Numbered from the stretch's first letter, positions 1 through 9,268 are shown. The stretch is 38,499 nt of DNA from Promethearchaeota archaeon (GCA_019894715.1 JAGXOA010000090.1:1-38499), one strand, 5' to 3'. The notes: generated from the letters alone by a model not told the origin. Numbers and translations: made by a program.

Positions 1-126
1 AACCCTCTGTGAACGAGGAATCCTTCAAAAACCAATGGAAGGGTTTTCTACGATATACAGGCCAATCCGTAGTAGAAGCGATTGTGCACTCGTAGGAAGC
101 CACGTCCTTCAGGGCGTGGTAGTTCA
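1..126 (+). mobile_element. IS200/IS605-type right end with tnpB 3' fragment
   Basis: Positions 3-95 read as the last 30 residues of a TnpB-like protein (PSVNEESFKNQWKGF...VEAIVHS) followed by a stop. The same segment with related residues occurs at 2841-2990 and, inverted, at 38391-38498. It is followed by a hairpin at 100-119 (ccacgtcc / gggcgtgg) and the terminal tagttca, the right-end signature shared by all the fragments in this window. In this family the tnpB 3' end and right end also encode the guide-RNA scaffold. The element is cut by the window start, so it is unknown whether an intact tnpB lies to the left. Confidence 0.85.
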
Positions 127-263
127 CGTGGAACTAAATATTATTATTTTTATTATATTTCTAAATTTAAGCAGAATTATATGATATTAAACTTATTTGC
201 AATATAACGATAACTTATCAATTTCTGTCTTAGATAAAATAACAAGTATTTTCTTGATAAAAT

Positions 264-1574
264 ATGAAAGAATTCTCTTCAATGGATAAAGTTTTCTTAG
301 GATTGACAAGGCAGGGGAAAATTCCTTATACTCCTATGATATCAATAAGTTTAGAAGAAAAATTAGATATTGGAGTATTAAAAAGTGTTTGCCAAAGAAT
401 ATGGCATAATTATCCTATTCTGCAAAGTACTATAAAATATGAAAAAAAAAATGCAAAATTAATAGAAAACACATTTAATTTAGATGATTATTTTTTTGAT
501 TTGGAAAAATCATCACCATATTCTAGTTCTGACTTTTTCTCTGAAATAGGGAATAAAGCTTATGATCCTAAGGTTGATCCGTTAGTATACATATATACAA
601 TAAATACTGTAAATGAGTTTTTTTTGATCATTAGATGGCATCATTCTATATTTGATGGACTTTCAGCATTTAAACTTATCGGAATAATCTTAAATGCTTA
701 TATTGATAAAATTAATAATAGAAAATTAGAATTAGAACAATTAGAAAGGCTTACCATAAGTAAACTAATTTTTAGATCTACTCATTTTCGATATGGAAAA
801 AAAATACCGTCAAAAATCTCATTAAGATTACATGCTCTTTCTAGTATGCTTTCTATTCTAAAAAAGAAGTTATTTGATTCATATGAAGGACCTTTCAATA
901 TGGGTGAATTTCAAAATGGAAGGGTGTCATATTCCTCAATTCAATTAGACTCTAAAATTACTGAAAATTTCAAAACAATTAAAAATAATCTAAAAATATC
1001 TGAAAATGAAATAATAGTTGCAATTATCCTTAAAAGTTATTTCACTTGGAGTAATGAGAAATCAAAAAATAAAGCCAGGCTAACCTTAGTTATGGATATA
1101 CGTCCTAAAAATAAAATTAATTTGTTAGGAAATTTAATGGTACCTTTGTATGTAGATATAAAGAAAAAGCATACCAAATCAAATAATCTTTTACTTAAAA
1201 AAATTAAAAAACAAATGGATAAAAATAAGAATTCTATTGGTCCTATAGCAACTCAATGTTATATAGATGGAAGAGGTCTTTCATTAAAAAAGATTAACAA
1301 ACACACAAAAATAAGTTTCAGAATAGCTAATGTTCAATTAAGTAATATTGGATCTTTAACAATGAGACTAAGTGAAAAAATTAAAAATAATTTAAAAATA
1401 AAAAATACAGAATGTTTAATTCTTCCAAAACCTGGCTTAACAAGTGTTATAACAAGCGTAAAAACATACGATACTATAAATATTGGAATCAGTTACATAG
1501 AAGATTTAGTTTCTACAAAAGAGATAAAAGAATTTTTAAATATTATTAAAAATATAGCAATTAACTTCGCTTAA
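264..1574 (+). CDS. Condensation / alcohol-acetyltransferase superfamily acyltransferase
   Basis: A 436-aa soluble protein of the CoA-dependent acyltransferase superfamily that also contains NRPS condensation domains, PapA5, wax-ester synthases and alcohol acetyltransferases. The catalytic HHxxxDG motif is intact as HHSIFDG at residues 126-132, preceded by the usual strand (FFLIIRW). A second family element, near the C-terminal third, is the QLSNIGSL stretch, matching the SN(x)G segment of PapA5/alcohol acetyltransferases. The length fits one complete two-lobed enzyme. No carrier-protein or adenylation domain is nearby, so transfer from an acyl-CoA to an alcohol or amine is more likely than peptide synthesis; the substrate cannot be read from sequence. 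The ATG at 264 is the first in frame and has no clear Shine-Dalgarno. It stands alone between IS debris and a convergent 7TM gene. Confidence 0.75.
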   Translation: MKEFSSMDKVFLGLTRQGKIPYTPMISISLEEKLDIGVLKSVCQRIWHNYPILQSTIKYEKKNAKLIENTFNLDDYFFDLEKSSPYSSSDFFSEIGNKAYDPKVDPLVYIYTINTVNEFFLIIRWHHSIFDGLSAFKLIGIILNAYIDKINNRKLELEQLERLTISKLIFRSTHFRYGKKIPSKISLRLHALSSMLSILKKKLFDSYEGPFNMGEFQNGRVSYSSIQLDSKITENFKTIKNNLKISENEIIVAIILKSYFTWSNEKSKNKARLTLVMDIRPKNKINLLGNLMVPLYVDIKKKHTKSNNLLLKKIKKQMDKNKNSIGPIATQCYIDGRGLSLKKINKHTKISFRIANVQLSNIGSLTMRLSEKIKNNLKIKNTECLILPKPGLTSVITSVKTYDTINIGISYIEDLVSTKEIKEFLNIIKNIAINFA

Positions 1575-1659
1575 CATTAATTAATCATATGTATTTTTTT
1601 CTTTCCAATTAGCTTTTTATTAATGTCAGGAAAAATCATTTCTTTATTTGAAATTTAGA

Positions 1660-2379
1660 TTATTTCTTTTTTTTCAGAAGATTTTTTATCCAATCAGGTA
1701 ATAACCACCCTGCATAATATAAGATTGCACTCATGACTAATACCAATTTTCCTATTATCATTATAGCAAGGCTTAAATGACTAAAAACTTCAAAAATACC
1801 TCCAAGAAAGAATGAAAATGTTGATAAGATAATTAATTTTCCTTTCAGTCTAACATCGATATTTTCTGATTTTAGAGATATTTTTGCAAATAGTATTCCT
1901 GAGACTAATATAAAAGCTACAATAAATAAATGATAAATTGTCATTACTAAATTGTAATTTACATCTATGGGTGGAATGAATGTACCAAGTTGAATTGGAT
2001 CTATAAAGATGAAGTAATTAAAATAAATCTCTGTTAATAAGCCATAAATTCCAAAAAATAACAAAATTTTTCTTTTATGGTCTTTAAAAACTAATTCAGC
2101 AAGTGCAAGAAGCCATATTATAACAGTAATTGGTATAAAGAAATTACCAATAAACATAAACAATCTTATATCAATATGATTTGCTGTTATAAGTTCATAG
2201 ATAACAGAAATCGCTTTTGCCATCCAAAGAGAGGTTAATCCTATCCAAGTTAAACCAACATAAATAAAAGTCTTTTGTTTGTACTTAAAAAATTTTGATA
2301 TTATTATCGATCCTGTAATGATTGATATTAAAACAAAAATACTACTAAAAGACCCATTTATTATATCTAATGTATCCAT
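1660..2379 (-). CDS. Seven-transmembrane protein, histidine-kinase-type 7TM region without effector
   Basis: A 239-aa hydrophobic protein with about seven membrane helices (approximately residues 10-30, 38-58, 73-95, 104-122, 147-167, 182-203 and 205-228) and a short basic tail. The last helix is followed by GWLLPDWIKNLLKKKK, the kind of exit sequence found where 7TM sensor regions of histidine kinases join their cytoplasmic domain, but here the protein simply ends. It is similar in plan to the membrane halves of the proteins at 29848-30801 and 30927-32069. Function unknown; a small receptor or partner subunit is possible. A TATA-like box at 2407-2418 predicts a leader of only about 10 nt. 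Confidence 0.6.
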   Translation of the reverse strand: MDTLDIINGSFSSIFVLISIITGSIIISKFFKYKQKTFIYVGLTWIGLTSLWMAKAISVIYELITANHIDIRLFMFIGNFFIPITVIIWLLALAELVFKDHKRKILLFFGIYGLLTEIYFNYFIFIDPIQLGTFIPPIDVNYNLVMTIYHLFIVAFILVSGILFAKISLKSENIDVRLKGKLIILSTFSFFLGGIFEVFSHLSLAIMIIGKLVLVMSAILYYAGWLLPDWIKNLLKKKK

Positions 2380-2406
2380 TTTATAAACAGTTTATTTGTA
2401 ATTGAT

Positions 2407-2418
2407 CTTTATATAATG
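2407..2418 (-). promoter_or_regulatory. TATA box of the 7TM gene
   Basis: On the minus strand the sequence reads cattatataaag, centred about 34 nt upstream of the ATG at 2379. With the usual archaeal spacing of about 25 nt, transcription would start near 2388, giving a nearly leaderless mRNA. Predicted from sequence and position only. Confidence 0.4.
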
Positions 2419-2475
2419 GTTATTATTATTAAAGCTTTAAGAGAAATTCATAATAATGATTTTATCTTGATTATT

Positions 2476-2983
2476 CAAGAAGACTCCTCCCTTTAGGGAG
2501 GTGATGATTTGAGCATGAAAAAATCTCAGTAAACTATTAAGCTCTCACATGTTTTAACTAGTTATGTTCTATCATTGTAGTAATAAAGCTTACGCAAAAG
2601 ATCAGAATCTTTCATTCTAGGGAACAAGAACAACTTCTTTGGATCTTATCAGAAAGATGTCGACTCTTATATAATTTTGCGTTAGCTGAGTGATTGGAAA
2701 ATTGGAAACAAAATAGAAAGCTTAAAAAGAGAACAATTTTCGAAAGGACTATTATTTGCAATTGTGGAAATCGTATTGACCGAGACCTCAACTCAATAAT
2801 TAATATCATGACACGATTTTTGAAAGTTAAATCTAAATACAATTTCCTATCGCGTGAACCCCCCGTGAACGAGAAATCATTCCTATCACGATGGAATGGT
2901 TTTCTACGACATACAGACCAACCCGTTTTAGAAGCGTTTGTGCACTCGTGGGAAGCCACCACTTTTAGGTGGTGTGTAGTTCA
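2476..2983 (+). mobile_element. Internally deleted IS200/IS605-type element (about 0.5 kb)
   Basis: The left end carries a perfect hairpin at 2486-2501 (cctccc, loop ttta, gggagg). The right end carries a hairpin around 2957-2975 and the shared terminal tagttca. Between them lie a tnpB start and a tnpB end joined after loss of the middle (see the pseudogene). With both ends present and almost no coding capacity, this looks like a non-autonomous derivative that a full-length relative could have moved in trans. Its right part is about three-quarters identical to the elements at both window ends, so they belong to one family. Confidence 0.8.
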
Positions 2984-2990
2984 CCAATAA
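2577..2990 (+). pseudogene. tnpB: tnpB remnant with internal deletion and nonsense codon
   Basis: In one frame the sequence reads the TnpB N-terminus (SREQEQLLWILSERCRLLYN, then FALAE), a TGA stop at 2691-2693, then LENWKQNRKLKK and directly the C-terminal zinc-finger/RuvC-III region CNCGNRIDRDLNSIINI, followed by the tail seen in the end copies. The stop replaces what is probably an Arg (CGA to TGA). The central region, including the first RuvC catalytic residues, is missing, so no nuclease can be made. Only the last D of the RuvC site (DRDLNSI) remains. The open frame from the TTG at 2694 is what is left after the stop. Confidence 0.8.
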
Positions 2991-3120
2991 GACTTAAAAG
3001 ACTATGATAAATAAAAATTTATTATATCAAGATTTTAAGCAATTAGACATAAACAAAGTGAGTTGATTGTAAATTTTATATTTAATTGTTTCATTCACAA
3101 ATTTTTTTATAGTTTCATTG

Positions 3121-4140
3121 ATGGTAATCCATATTAAGAAAACATGGAGTAACAAAGAAAAAGATATCTATAAAAAAATAAATGAAATAATATATTGTCT
3201 ATTAACATTAGCTTTTGCTTTATATTATCCATTTCTAATATTTTTACTTGGAAAAGATTATTCTGGATTAATTCTAGGAAGTGCTGTAGATGATTTTATA
3301 TTATTAGGAAATATTTTTATTGTGGGGGAGGTTTCCATTATCTTTTTATGGGCAATTTCAGCGAAAATAGGAACAAAGAAGAATCCAAAATTGTTAGAAA
3401 CTAAAAATAATTATGAGCGATTTAAACAAAACTTATTAGAGAATTATTCAAGAAAAAACAAACTTAAAAGAAAATGTTATCATATGCTACCTTTCACAGT
3501 AGTTGGGATAATCCCATTAATTTTCTATTTGTCTTTCTCTAATTTAGGTGATATATGGATAAGCTATGCTTTATTTTTTATTGCTATTGTCGGTGTTGAT
3601 TTTGCTTTCACATTCATTATTGGAGATGTAGTTCGGCTTCTTGATTTTAGTTATATGCCTTCAAAAGCGGCAAATTTATTTAAGGCAGCTATGACTGATG
3701 AGGAATTAGAAACTTTTACAAGCACATCTGTAATGGTTTTTGGATTTGGTCCATTTATTTTTTTTAATTTTACTATATTTTTTATAGTTGTATTGATCTC
3801 TGCTATAGCTGATGCTTTTGCTTCAATTATTGGGCTAATTTCTTCAAAATATAATCATATTTTTCCAAAGGGTACCACTAAAACTATAGAAGGATATTTA
3901 GGGGGTATAATAGTATGTTTTTTATGTACTCTATTTGGAGCGTATTATTCTAATATGCTTGGTTTATCAAATTGGAAATTTAATTCTGTTTTGTTAATAG
4001 CAATTATACTTTCTATTACCTTTTTTCTTATTGACCTTATAACAAGTAAAATTAAATTACAAGATAATTATATTAATTCATTAACTATTGGTAGTGTGCT
4101 ATTAATAACTCTTATTTTATTAAAAATCCCTATTTTTTAG
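3121..4140 (+). CDS. CTP-dependent lipid kinase (dolichol kinase / DGK1-like) or CDP-lipid transferase family membrane protein
   Basis: A 339-aa multi-pass protein of the phosphatidate cytidylyltransferase/dolichol kinase-like superfamily. The hallmarks are in the second half: RKCYHML (117-123), D169-xx-R172, MPSKAA (179-184), a loop with EELETFT, then AIADAFASIIG (229-238) and KTIEGYLGG (254-262), which correspond to the DAxAS-x-G and K-x-EG motifs of CTP-using polyprenol and diacylglycerol kinases. The first 115 residues add two or three helices and a basic loop. It probably phosphorylates a polyprenol or another membrane alcohol with CTP; the substrate is not determinable. The ATG at 3121 was preferred to the TTG immediately before it. 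The gene is convergent with the nuclease-like gene, 18 bp away. Confidence 0.7.
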   Translation: MVIHIKKTWSNKEKDIYKKINEIIYCLLTLAFALYYPFLIFLLGKDYSGLILGSAVDDFILLGNIFIVGEVSIIFLWAISAKIGTKKNPKLLETKNNYERFKQNLLENYSRKNKLKRKCYHMLPFTVVGIIPLIFYLSFSNLGDIWISYALFFIAIVGVDFAFTFIIGDVVRLLDFSYMPSKAANLFKAAMTDEELETFTSTSVMVFGFGPFIFFNFTIFFIVVLISAIADAFASIIGLISSKYNHIFPKGTTKTIEGYLGGIIVCFLCTLFGAYYSNMLGLSNWKFNSVLLIAIILSITFFLIDLITSKIKLQDNYINSLTIGSVLLITLILLKIPIF

Positions 4141-4158
4141 ATAGTAATAGTCTCATTT

Positions 4159-4527
4159 TTAATATTGAAAGTTTTGATTCCTTAATTTTGAAATTAAATG
4201 TCCTTTACTTAATAATTGAATACCAAACTGTTTAGAGAAATCTTTAGAAAAATCAGTCACAACATTACAAACCATAATTCCTCCTTGTATATCTGGAACA
4301 TCTATACAAGCTTTATGTAATTGCCTTAATTGTGTAATTGATATTTCCCTTTTCCAATCTCTAATAAATAATCCAAATTTTTCTGAATTTTCATTTTGAA
4401 TAATTGCATCAAAAGACCATTTCTTACCTGATGCACCCTTTAAATTTTGAGGTTCCTCTATGAACTTATATTTACGAGAAAACAATAATTTCGATAATTC
4501 ATATAGATTTTTGTCGGAAAAGGCCAT
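4159..4527 (-). CDS. Mrr/RecB-like PD-(D/E)XK nuclease-fold protein
   Basis: A 122-aa protein consisting of a single restriction-endonuclease-like core. The pattern is helix, then SFDAIIQN with D40, the strand FGLFIRDWKREI with D57-x-K59, a helix (TQLRQLHKAC), the strand GGIMVCNV, and FSKDFSKQFGIQLLSKGHLI, the usual Mrr-like ending (a gain-of-function strand followed by a small helix). The second acidic residue of the active site is D rather than E/Q, a tolerated variant. There is no methylase or helicase beside it, so a restriction role is not supported; a repair or housekeeping nuclease, or an inactive DNA-binding relative, is possible. Confidence 0.55.
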   Translation of the reverse strand: MAFSDKNLYELSKLLFSRKYKFIEEPQNLKGASGKKWSFDAIIQNENSEKFGLFIRDWKREISITQLRQLHKACIDVPDIQGGIMVCNVVTDFSKDFSKQFGIQLLSKGHLISKLRNQNFQY

Positions 4528-4716
4528 TTAATATATACTCCTTTTATTAATATTATTTTATCTGTATTATATAGATATTATTATTGTATTCATCTATATA
4601 TTTCTTAATAATTTGTAATATCTACATGATATTGTATAGAAATAATTATGGTAAATTATTAAATTTTATTTATGTTTTCGACAAAATAAAGTTTGAAACT
4701 TTATTTGGGGAGATTA

Positions 4717-5547
4717 TTAAAATTCTAGATGTCTAAACAGCAAGAAAAAAGGATAAAATCCATCAGAATTTGCTCCTTCCTTTTTTAGAATGATGTTTAG
4801 GGTATTTTCTAAAAATTCAAGAAGTTTATGGGCTATTATTTTGCATATTTGACAGCATTCTAAGAAATTATTTTGTAGATTTTTACAATCCTTATTATAT
4901 TTTAAACAGAATTTTTTCATTTGTAATGAAATACCTTCTGCTGAGAGTGGTAATATAGAGTTCCAAGAATCTTTAATTCCTGCTAATTCTTTAGGTGCAT
5001 TTTCTTGTATCATTTTAACAAAAGATATTTCCTTTTTATTTCTTTTAATTGAATTATTTATACGTTCTTTAATTAATTTTAATTCTTTTTTAGCTTCAAT
5101 TCGACACAAGAAATTATATTTTTGAAGTATCTTCTCCGCTTTTTTTGCATTTTCTATGTTATTTATTCTCCACCCTCCTATTTTCTTACATCTTATATCT
5201 ATTCCATTTTGATTTGTAAATTTAGTTGGATAAATCCAACATTGTGGGGGCTTGATCCCAGTTTTATGGACCCCACATCCATTTATATCTTTATCAAACA
5301 AACAACATTTTCTAGTACTCTCATTAAATCTTAATTTGAAACTAAAAATATCTGATCTTACGAAATCTTCTTCATTAGCTTTTTTTAACTTAATATATTC
5401 ACTTGCTAATACTTTGGGTATGTCAATCTGGATCGAACAACAATCACCATGACAAATTTTAGGATCAATGCAATTTGGCCCTTCTATTGAATTTTTCATT
5501 AAATTATTATATTTCAAAATTAATTCCCAAAAGTACTTATTTTCCAT
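4717..5547 (-). CDS. YkgJ-type zinc/iron-chelating cysteine cluster protein
   Basis: A 276-aa protein with the N-terminal cysteine pattern of the putative metal-chelating family (YkgJ/UPF0153, PF03692): C26, then C32-HGD-CC (36-37), CC at 81-82, C91-GVH and PPQCWIYP with C103. The family pattern CxxxCC ... C(x)n C ... P-x-x-C-xx-YP is complete. Residues 140-230 are helical and basic, followed by a second Cys group (C214, C221, C231, C232, C235) that is unusual and could extend the metal site. The biochemical role of the family is not settled. It is a monocistronic gene, with the 281-bp spacer 5548-5828 separating it from the divergent 705-aa gene; no structure was seen in that spacer. Confidence 0.65.
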   Translation of the reverse strand: MENKYFWELILKYNNLMKNSIEGPNCIDPKICHGDCCSIQIDIPKVLASEYIKLKKANEEDFVRSDIFSFKLRFNESTRKCCLFDKDINGCGVHKTGIKPPQCWIYPTKFTNQNGIDIRCKKIGGWRINNIENAKKAEKILQKYNFLCRIEAKKELKLIKERINNSIKRNKKEISFVKMIQENAPKELAGIKDSWNSILPLSAEGISLQMKKFCLKYNKDCKNLQNNFLECCQICKIIAHKLLEFLENTLNIILKKEGANSDGFYPFFLLFRHLEF

Positions 5548-5828
5548 TGATCTTTAATGCTCCCTTAAAATAATGATGAATACAGTGAGATATACATTCA
5601 ATCAACCATATAACAAATATGATAAGTTAATAAATTCTATAATTTTAAAGGTATTGTTTAAAACAATAAAAAGTAATCTGAAATTATTATTAATTATGAA
5701 TATTAATTTCTAAAATTCTTATATAAATTATTCTTTCAGCTAAAATTTATATTTGCCAACTTTATTTTTTTATTATTAAAAATTATTGAATTCAAGTTTT
5801 TAAATTAAATAAATGGGTTCAAGCAAAA

Positions 5829-7946
5829 ATGACAAATCTTATAATAATAGATATCACAGATAAAGAAAATATACTCCTAGATGGACCTCAAAACATAAAG
5901 GAAATCAGTGGTACTGGAAAAGTGGTTGTTAGAAATCCTTCTGGTTCTAGTCGGTTATGGAATCTAGAAATGAATTTAAAGGAAACTGTTAATACAGGAT
6001 TAGAAAAAGATGTCGAAGTCGGAATGTTAAATCCCGGACAAGTATACGAAAAAGAATATCAAATTCAGAATCTCAAGGATTCTGTTCTTAAACTTGAAGA
6101 GATTTTTGATTCAAACAGAGACATTCCTAATGCAGTAAATAATGTTTTATTATTCAATAGATCTAATTCAAGTAAATTAAAAATTTTACTAGTTAATACT
6201 TTAGATCTTGGAATCTCAGATATAAGCTATACCAGAGAGCTCCCTACATTTTTAAAAAATCTCCAAATTAATGCTCCCAACGTAGGTAAAGCAGAAATAG
6301 GAGAGGAAGAAGGCAAAAAATTATTACATTGGAATATTGAATCCCTTGAAGGAAAACAAACAGCAGTTCTTGAAGTTATATGTGATGCTCTTATAAACGA
6401 ACGTGAACAGCAAGCTCTTGGTAAAACTAAGGTTACTTACATAGCAAATAACCATAAGTTAACTTTATTAACTCCAGAGATAAAAGGATTGACTGATTCC
6501 TTAAGTGGAGTAACTACAGATGAAGGTGCTAGCCCTGGAACTTGGGAATGTAATGTAGAATTTATTAATGAATCTGAATTTCAAGTAAAAGTTCAAAATG
6601 TAAAAGTATCCCATAATATTTCAACTGGAGAAGAGGTTATTGTATCTGAGACACCGGAAAGAATTCTTAATCCTGATGAGTCTTGGGATCATGATTTTAA
6701 ATTAGATTCTGAGAATGTTCCGCAATTAGATTCCTCTGTTGTATTCACAACTCTTTATAAAGTAGTTACCCGTGTAATTGGAGAAATAAACAAAGAATCA
6801 ACTATTTATTCCGTACTAAGTGCAGAAATAGAAAAAGCAATTCTACCACCTGAGGTTGACGCTTATGCAAATACTAATATGACTATAGAAAACACAATTA
6901 CTAATAAAGGGTCTTCAAATATAGATGCAATGGTAATTATTGATGAAATTCCTTTAGATTTTATTCCACCAACAATAAAGGATATTAAATTACTTTTAAA
7001 TAGTAATGAAGGACCTATTGAAATACATAGTAGAGAAGAATTTGTTAAGAAATTTGAAATCTCTCCTGAAGATGTGAGTCCTGACTCTAAACATAGTATT
7101 AGCATTGATTTAAATAATCTAGAAAAAGATTTTCAACCTAATACTGAAATTAAAATGAGTTATCCTTTATTAGCAAAAAATCCTAAACCAGAAACTCAAT
7201 ATAAAACACCTGTAGAAATTCAAATTAATTGCAGTATAAGAGGTGAAGCTTTTGTAATCTCTCCTGAAATAGAACCTGAAATTAAAATAAAGTATGTAAA
7301 GCGTAAACTTAAGACATTAAAGAGTATAAAACCAGGAATAAATGAAGGAGAATTTGATATTACTGTAAGAATTCAAAATAAAGGCGATGTAGAATTAGAA
7401 AATGTAGAAGTAAAAGATCGAATCCCTGAAGGATTCCAACTTACTGATTTCAATCCAAAAGAACTTAAATATGAAGTAATTGAGCAAGGAGTCGAAAAAT
7501 TATTAGATATACAAATTGTTGAATTGTCTGGTCAAGAAGCTATCAGTATTCAATATAGTTGTGCTGGTTCGGCAGATTATCCCCGAACTGAGCCAAAAGT
7601 AATTGTTAGAGGAAGAGGTGGAGTCTCTAGTAAAGAATCTAAATTATTAGAATCTGGACCAACTCCTCTTGATACTGCTGTTTCAGATGTAGGTTTACAA
7701 AAGAAAGGACAATTGTATGATATCTTTTTAAAAATTACCCAAGCAATTGAACATGGTACAAGTTGTAATGCTCTAGGGGATTTATTAGAAGATATGCGGG
7801 ATGATATTCCTCCTGGTCCAGTTTTGCACCAGCTAATGCAATTCTCTAGAGATTTAAAAACCAAAGGAGATAAAATGATTGTTGGTAATCTCAGAGATGA
7901 GATTCTAACAAAAGTTAAAGACTATCAACAGAAATATGATGCTTAA
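5829..7946 (+). CDS. Large intracellular beta-sandwich (DUF11-like) repeat protein with helical C-terminus
   Basis: A 705-aa acidic protein with no signal peptide and no membrane segment. It is built mostly of Ig/DUF11-like beta-sandwich units: around residues 20-90 (GTGKVVVRNPSGSSRLWNLE), 235-320 (NVEFINESEF), 345-440 (ENTITNKGSSNIDAMVIIDE) and 500-595 (VRIQNKGDVELENVEVKDRI, then PEGF). Each has the N-x-G/S-x-x-x-x-x-x-V-x-D pattern typical of extracellular DUF11 repeats. After a Gly/Ser-rich linker (RGRGGVSSKES) comes an alpha-helical domain of about 80 residues (625-705). Such repeats are normally secreted, so a cytosolic version with a helical C-terminal module is odd; a scaffold or large-assembly component is a guess. 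Followed by an oligo-T terminator. No homologue recognised by name. Confidence 0.6.
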   Translation: MTNLIIIDITDKENILLDGPQNIKEISGTGKVVVRNPSGSSRLWNLEMNLKETVNTGLEKDVEVGMLNPGQVYEKEYQIQNLKDSVLKLEEIFDSNRDIPNAVNNVLLFNRSNSSKLKILLVNTLDLGISDISYTRELPTFLKNLQINAPNVGKAEIGEEEGKKLLHWNIESLEGKQTAVLEVICDALINEREQQALGKTKVTYIANNHKLTLLTPEIKGLTDSLSGVTTDEGASPGTWECNVEFINESEFQVKVQNVKVSHNISTGEEVIVSETPERILNPDESWDHDFKLDSENVPQLDSSVVFTTLYKVVTRVIGEINKESTIYSVLSAEIEKAILPPEVDAYANTNMTIENTITNKGSSNIDAMVIIDEIPLDFIPPTIKDIKLLLNSNEGPIEIHSREEFVKKFEISPEDVSPDSKHSISIDLNNLEKDFQPNTEIKMSYPLLAKNPKPETQYKTPVEIQINCSIRGEAFVISPEIEPEIKIKYVKRKLKTLKSIKPGINEGEFDITVRIQNKGDVELENVEVKDRIPEGFQLTDFNPKELKYEVIEQGVEKLLDIQIVELSGQEAISIQYSCAGSADYPRTEPKVIVRGRGGVSSKESKLLESGPTPLDTAVSDVGLQKKGQLYDIFLKITQAIEHGTSCNALGDLLEDMRDDIPPGPVLHQLMQFSRDLKTKGDKMIVGNLRDEILTKVKDYQQKYDA

Positions 7947-7950
7947 ATAA

Positions 7951-7980
7951 TTTTTTTTTAATTATTTTTTTATATTTTTT
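7951..7980 (+). terminator. Oligo-T terminator after the 705-aa gene
   Basis: Three runs of T (nine, then seven to eight, then six) start four bases after the stop codon at 7946. Consecutive U-runs without a stable hairpin are the standard intrinsic terminator in archaea. Confidence 0.55.
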
Positions 7981-8029
7981 ATCTATTTCCAGAGTTATGT
8001 TGAAAAAAAGGAATTTTTTTAGAAAAGTT

Positions 8030-9268
8030 TTATTCTATCTTATCTGTATGTTTATGTATTATTAATCCAGATAAAGGTTTTGGATAAAAATATGTTGATT
8101 TTTGAGGCATAATTTCTCCAAGATGAGTAATTTTATGAACTTCTTCTAATGTAGTCGGATTTACTATAAAAAATGTTTCTATTTTCTTATTCTTAACATT
8201 TAATATACCTTTATTAATATCTTTTATAAATGTAATTTCATCTTTTTGAATATCTAAACATTTTTCCAATAATATATTATGAAGGATTGGTATATCTAAA
8301 TTCTTCCATTCTTTTGATTGAGAACCTTCAATAATTACTTCCGGCTTGATATTTTCTTTTAATTTTAGAAAGATGTATTTATCTTTAAAAAATAAGCCAA
8401 ATACATGTTTTTTATTCTCCATCAATTCTTTTAGTATGCTATATGATTCCGTAACCTCTATTTCAAAATAGTCATTAATCCGAGTTTTTAGTTCTTCTAT
8501 ATTATTGACTGATAATTTATGAATTTGACGATGGCTGGTATAGATAATCAATCCAGGATCATTAAAATCTATGAATAGGGTCATTATATATTTGCATCCT
8601 CCATGTTTACTATGTCTAAGACTGGTAACATATCGATGATGTCCATCTGCTATTATTATTGAATTCTTTTTAATAATTTCTTTGATGATAGTTATGTCTT
8701 TCTCATCAGATACTTCCCAAACTTTATGAACAAAACCATCTCTATCTATGGTTTCCACATATGGCTCTTTAATAATACTTTTTTTTATAATCTTCTCTCC
8801 TGAACCATTACCATTATATATCATAAAGAGTGGAGAAAAATTCGCATCAGTTTTTTGAATTAAATTTAGTCTATCTGTAGTATATTTCCTAAATGTCGCT
8901 TCATGAGGGATAACACCATCATTTGCAGGAAATATTTCAACTAACTTTAAAAGACCAACAAATCCATACCTGCTTATTTTTTCTTTTGTATCTGGTTTAA
9001 TATAGTCAATTCCATATATACAGAAACATCTTTTTTCACCACATACTAATATCTCGGAGTTAATCATTTCATCTAGTTGTTTTCCTGCCTCATTATAGGA
9101 ATCAGGTAGAATAATATTTGTAATATTATTTGGATCCTTCTTCTTTAATTCGATTTCTTCTTCCTTAGTTATTACATCATAAGGAGGCGCTACTAGTTCT
9201 TCTAATTTTTTTGGGTTGTTTTTACCTTCTTTGTAGTGGAAATTTCGAAATGGTATTAATTCTGGCAT
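8030..9268 (-). CDS. DUF1015 family protein
   Basis: A 412-aa protein whose whole length matches the DUF1015 family (PF06245). The N-terminus has IPFRNF (5-10) and APPYDV (27-32), the middle has PHEATF (121-126) followed by the T-x-x-R-L segment, and the most conserved motif IADGHHRYVTS lies at 206-216. The invariant HE and DGHHRY suggest a metal- or phosphate-handling active site, but the reaction of the family is not established. A soluble cytoplasmic enzyme is likely. It is monocistronic on the minus strand, with a T-rich 3' region shared with the convergent 705-aa gene. Confidence 0.75.
   Translation of the reverse strand: MPELIPFRNFHYKEGKNNPKKLEELVAPPYDVITKEEEIELKKKDPNNITNIILPDSYNEAGKQLDEMINSEILVCGEKRCFCIYGIDYIKPDTKEKISRYGFVGLLKLVEIFPANDGVIPHEATFRKYTTDRLNLIQKTDANFSPLFMIYNGNGSGEKIIKKSIIKEPYVETIDRDGFVHKVWEVSDEKDITIIKEIIKKNSIIIADGHHRYVTSLRHSKHGGCKYIMTLFIDFNDPGLIIYTSHRQIHKLSVNNIEELKTRINDYFEIEVTESYSILKELMENKKHVFGLFFKDKYIFLKLKENIKPEVIIEGSQSKEWKNLDIPILHNILLEKCLDIQKDEITFIKDINKGILNVKNKKIETFFIVNPTTLEEVHKITHLGEIMPQKSTYFYPKPLSGLIIHKHTDKIE

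Noticed and set aside
2612-2962. Minus-strand open frame of 116 codons over the tnpB remnant
   Set aside because: Antisense to the recognisable tnpB fragments; its translation has no protein-like pattern.
4159-4527. Part of a restriction-modification or defence island
   Set aside because: No methyltransferase, helicase, toxin or defence gene is adjacent; neighbours are a lipid kinase and a metal-binding protein.
5810-5830. gggttcaag as a tRNA T-arm
   Set aside because: No acceptor, D or anticodon stem could be built around it; it lies just before a start codon. No tRNA was found anywhere in the window.
6863-7105. Minus-strand open frame inside the 705-aa gene
   Set aside because: Lies wholly within a well-supported gene and shows no family motif.
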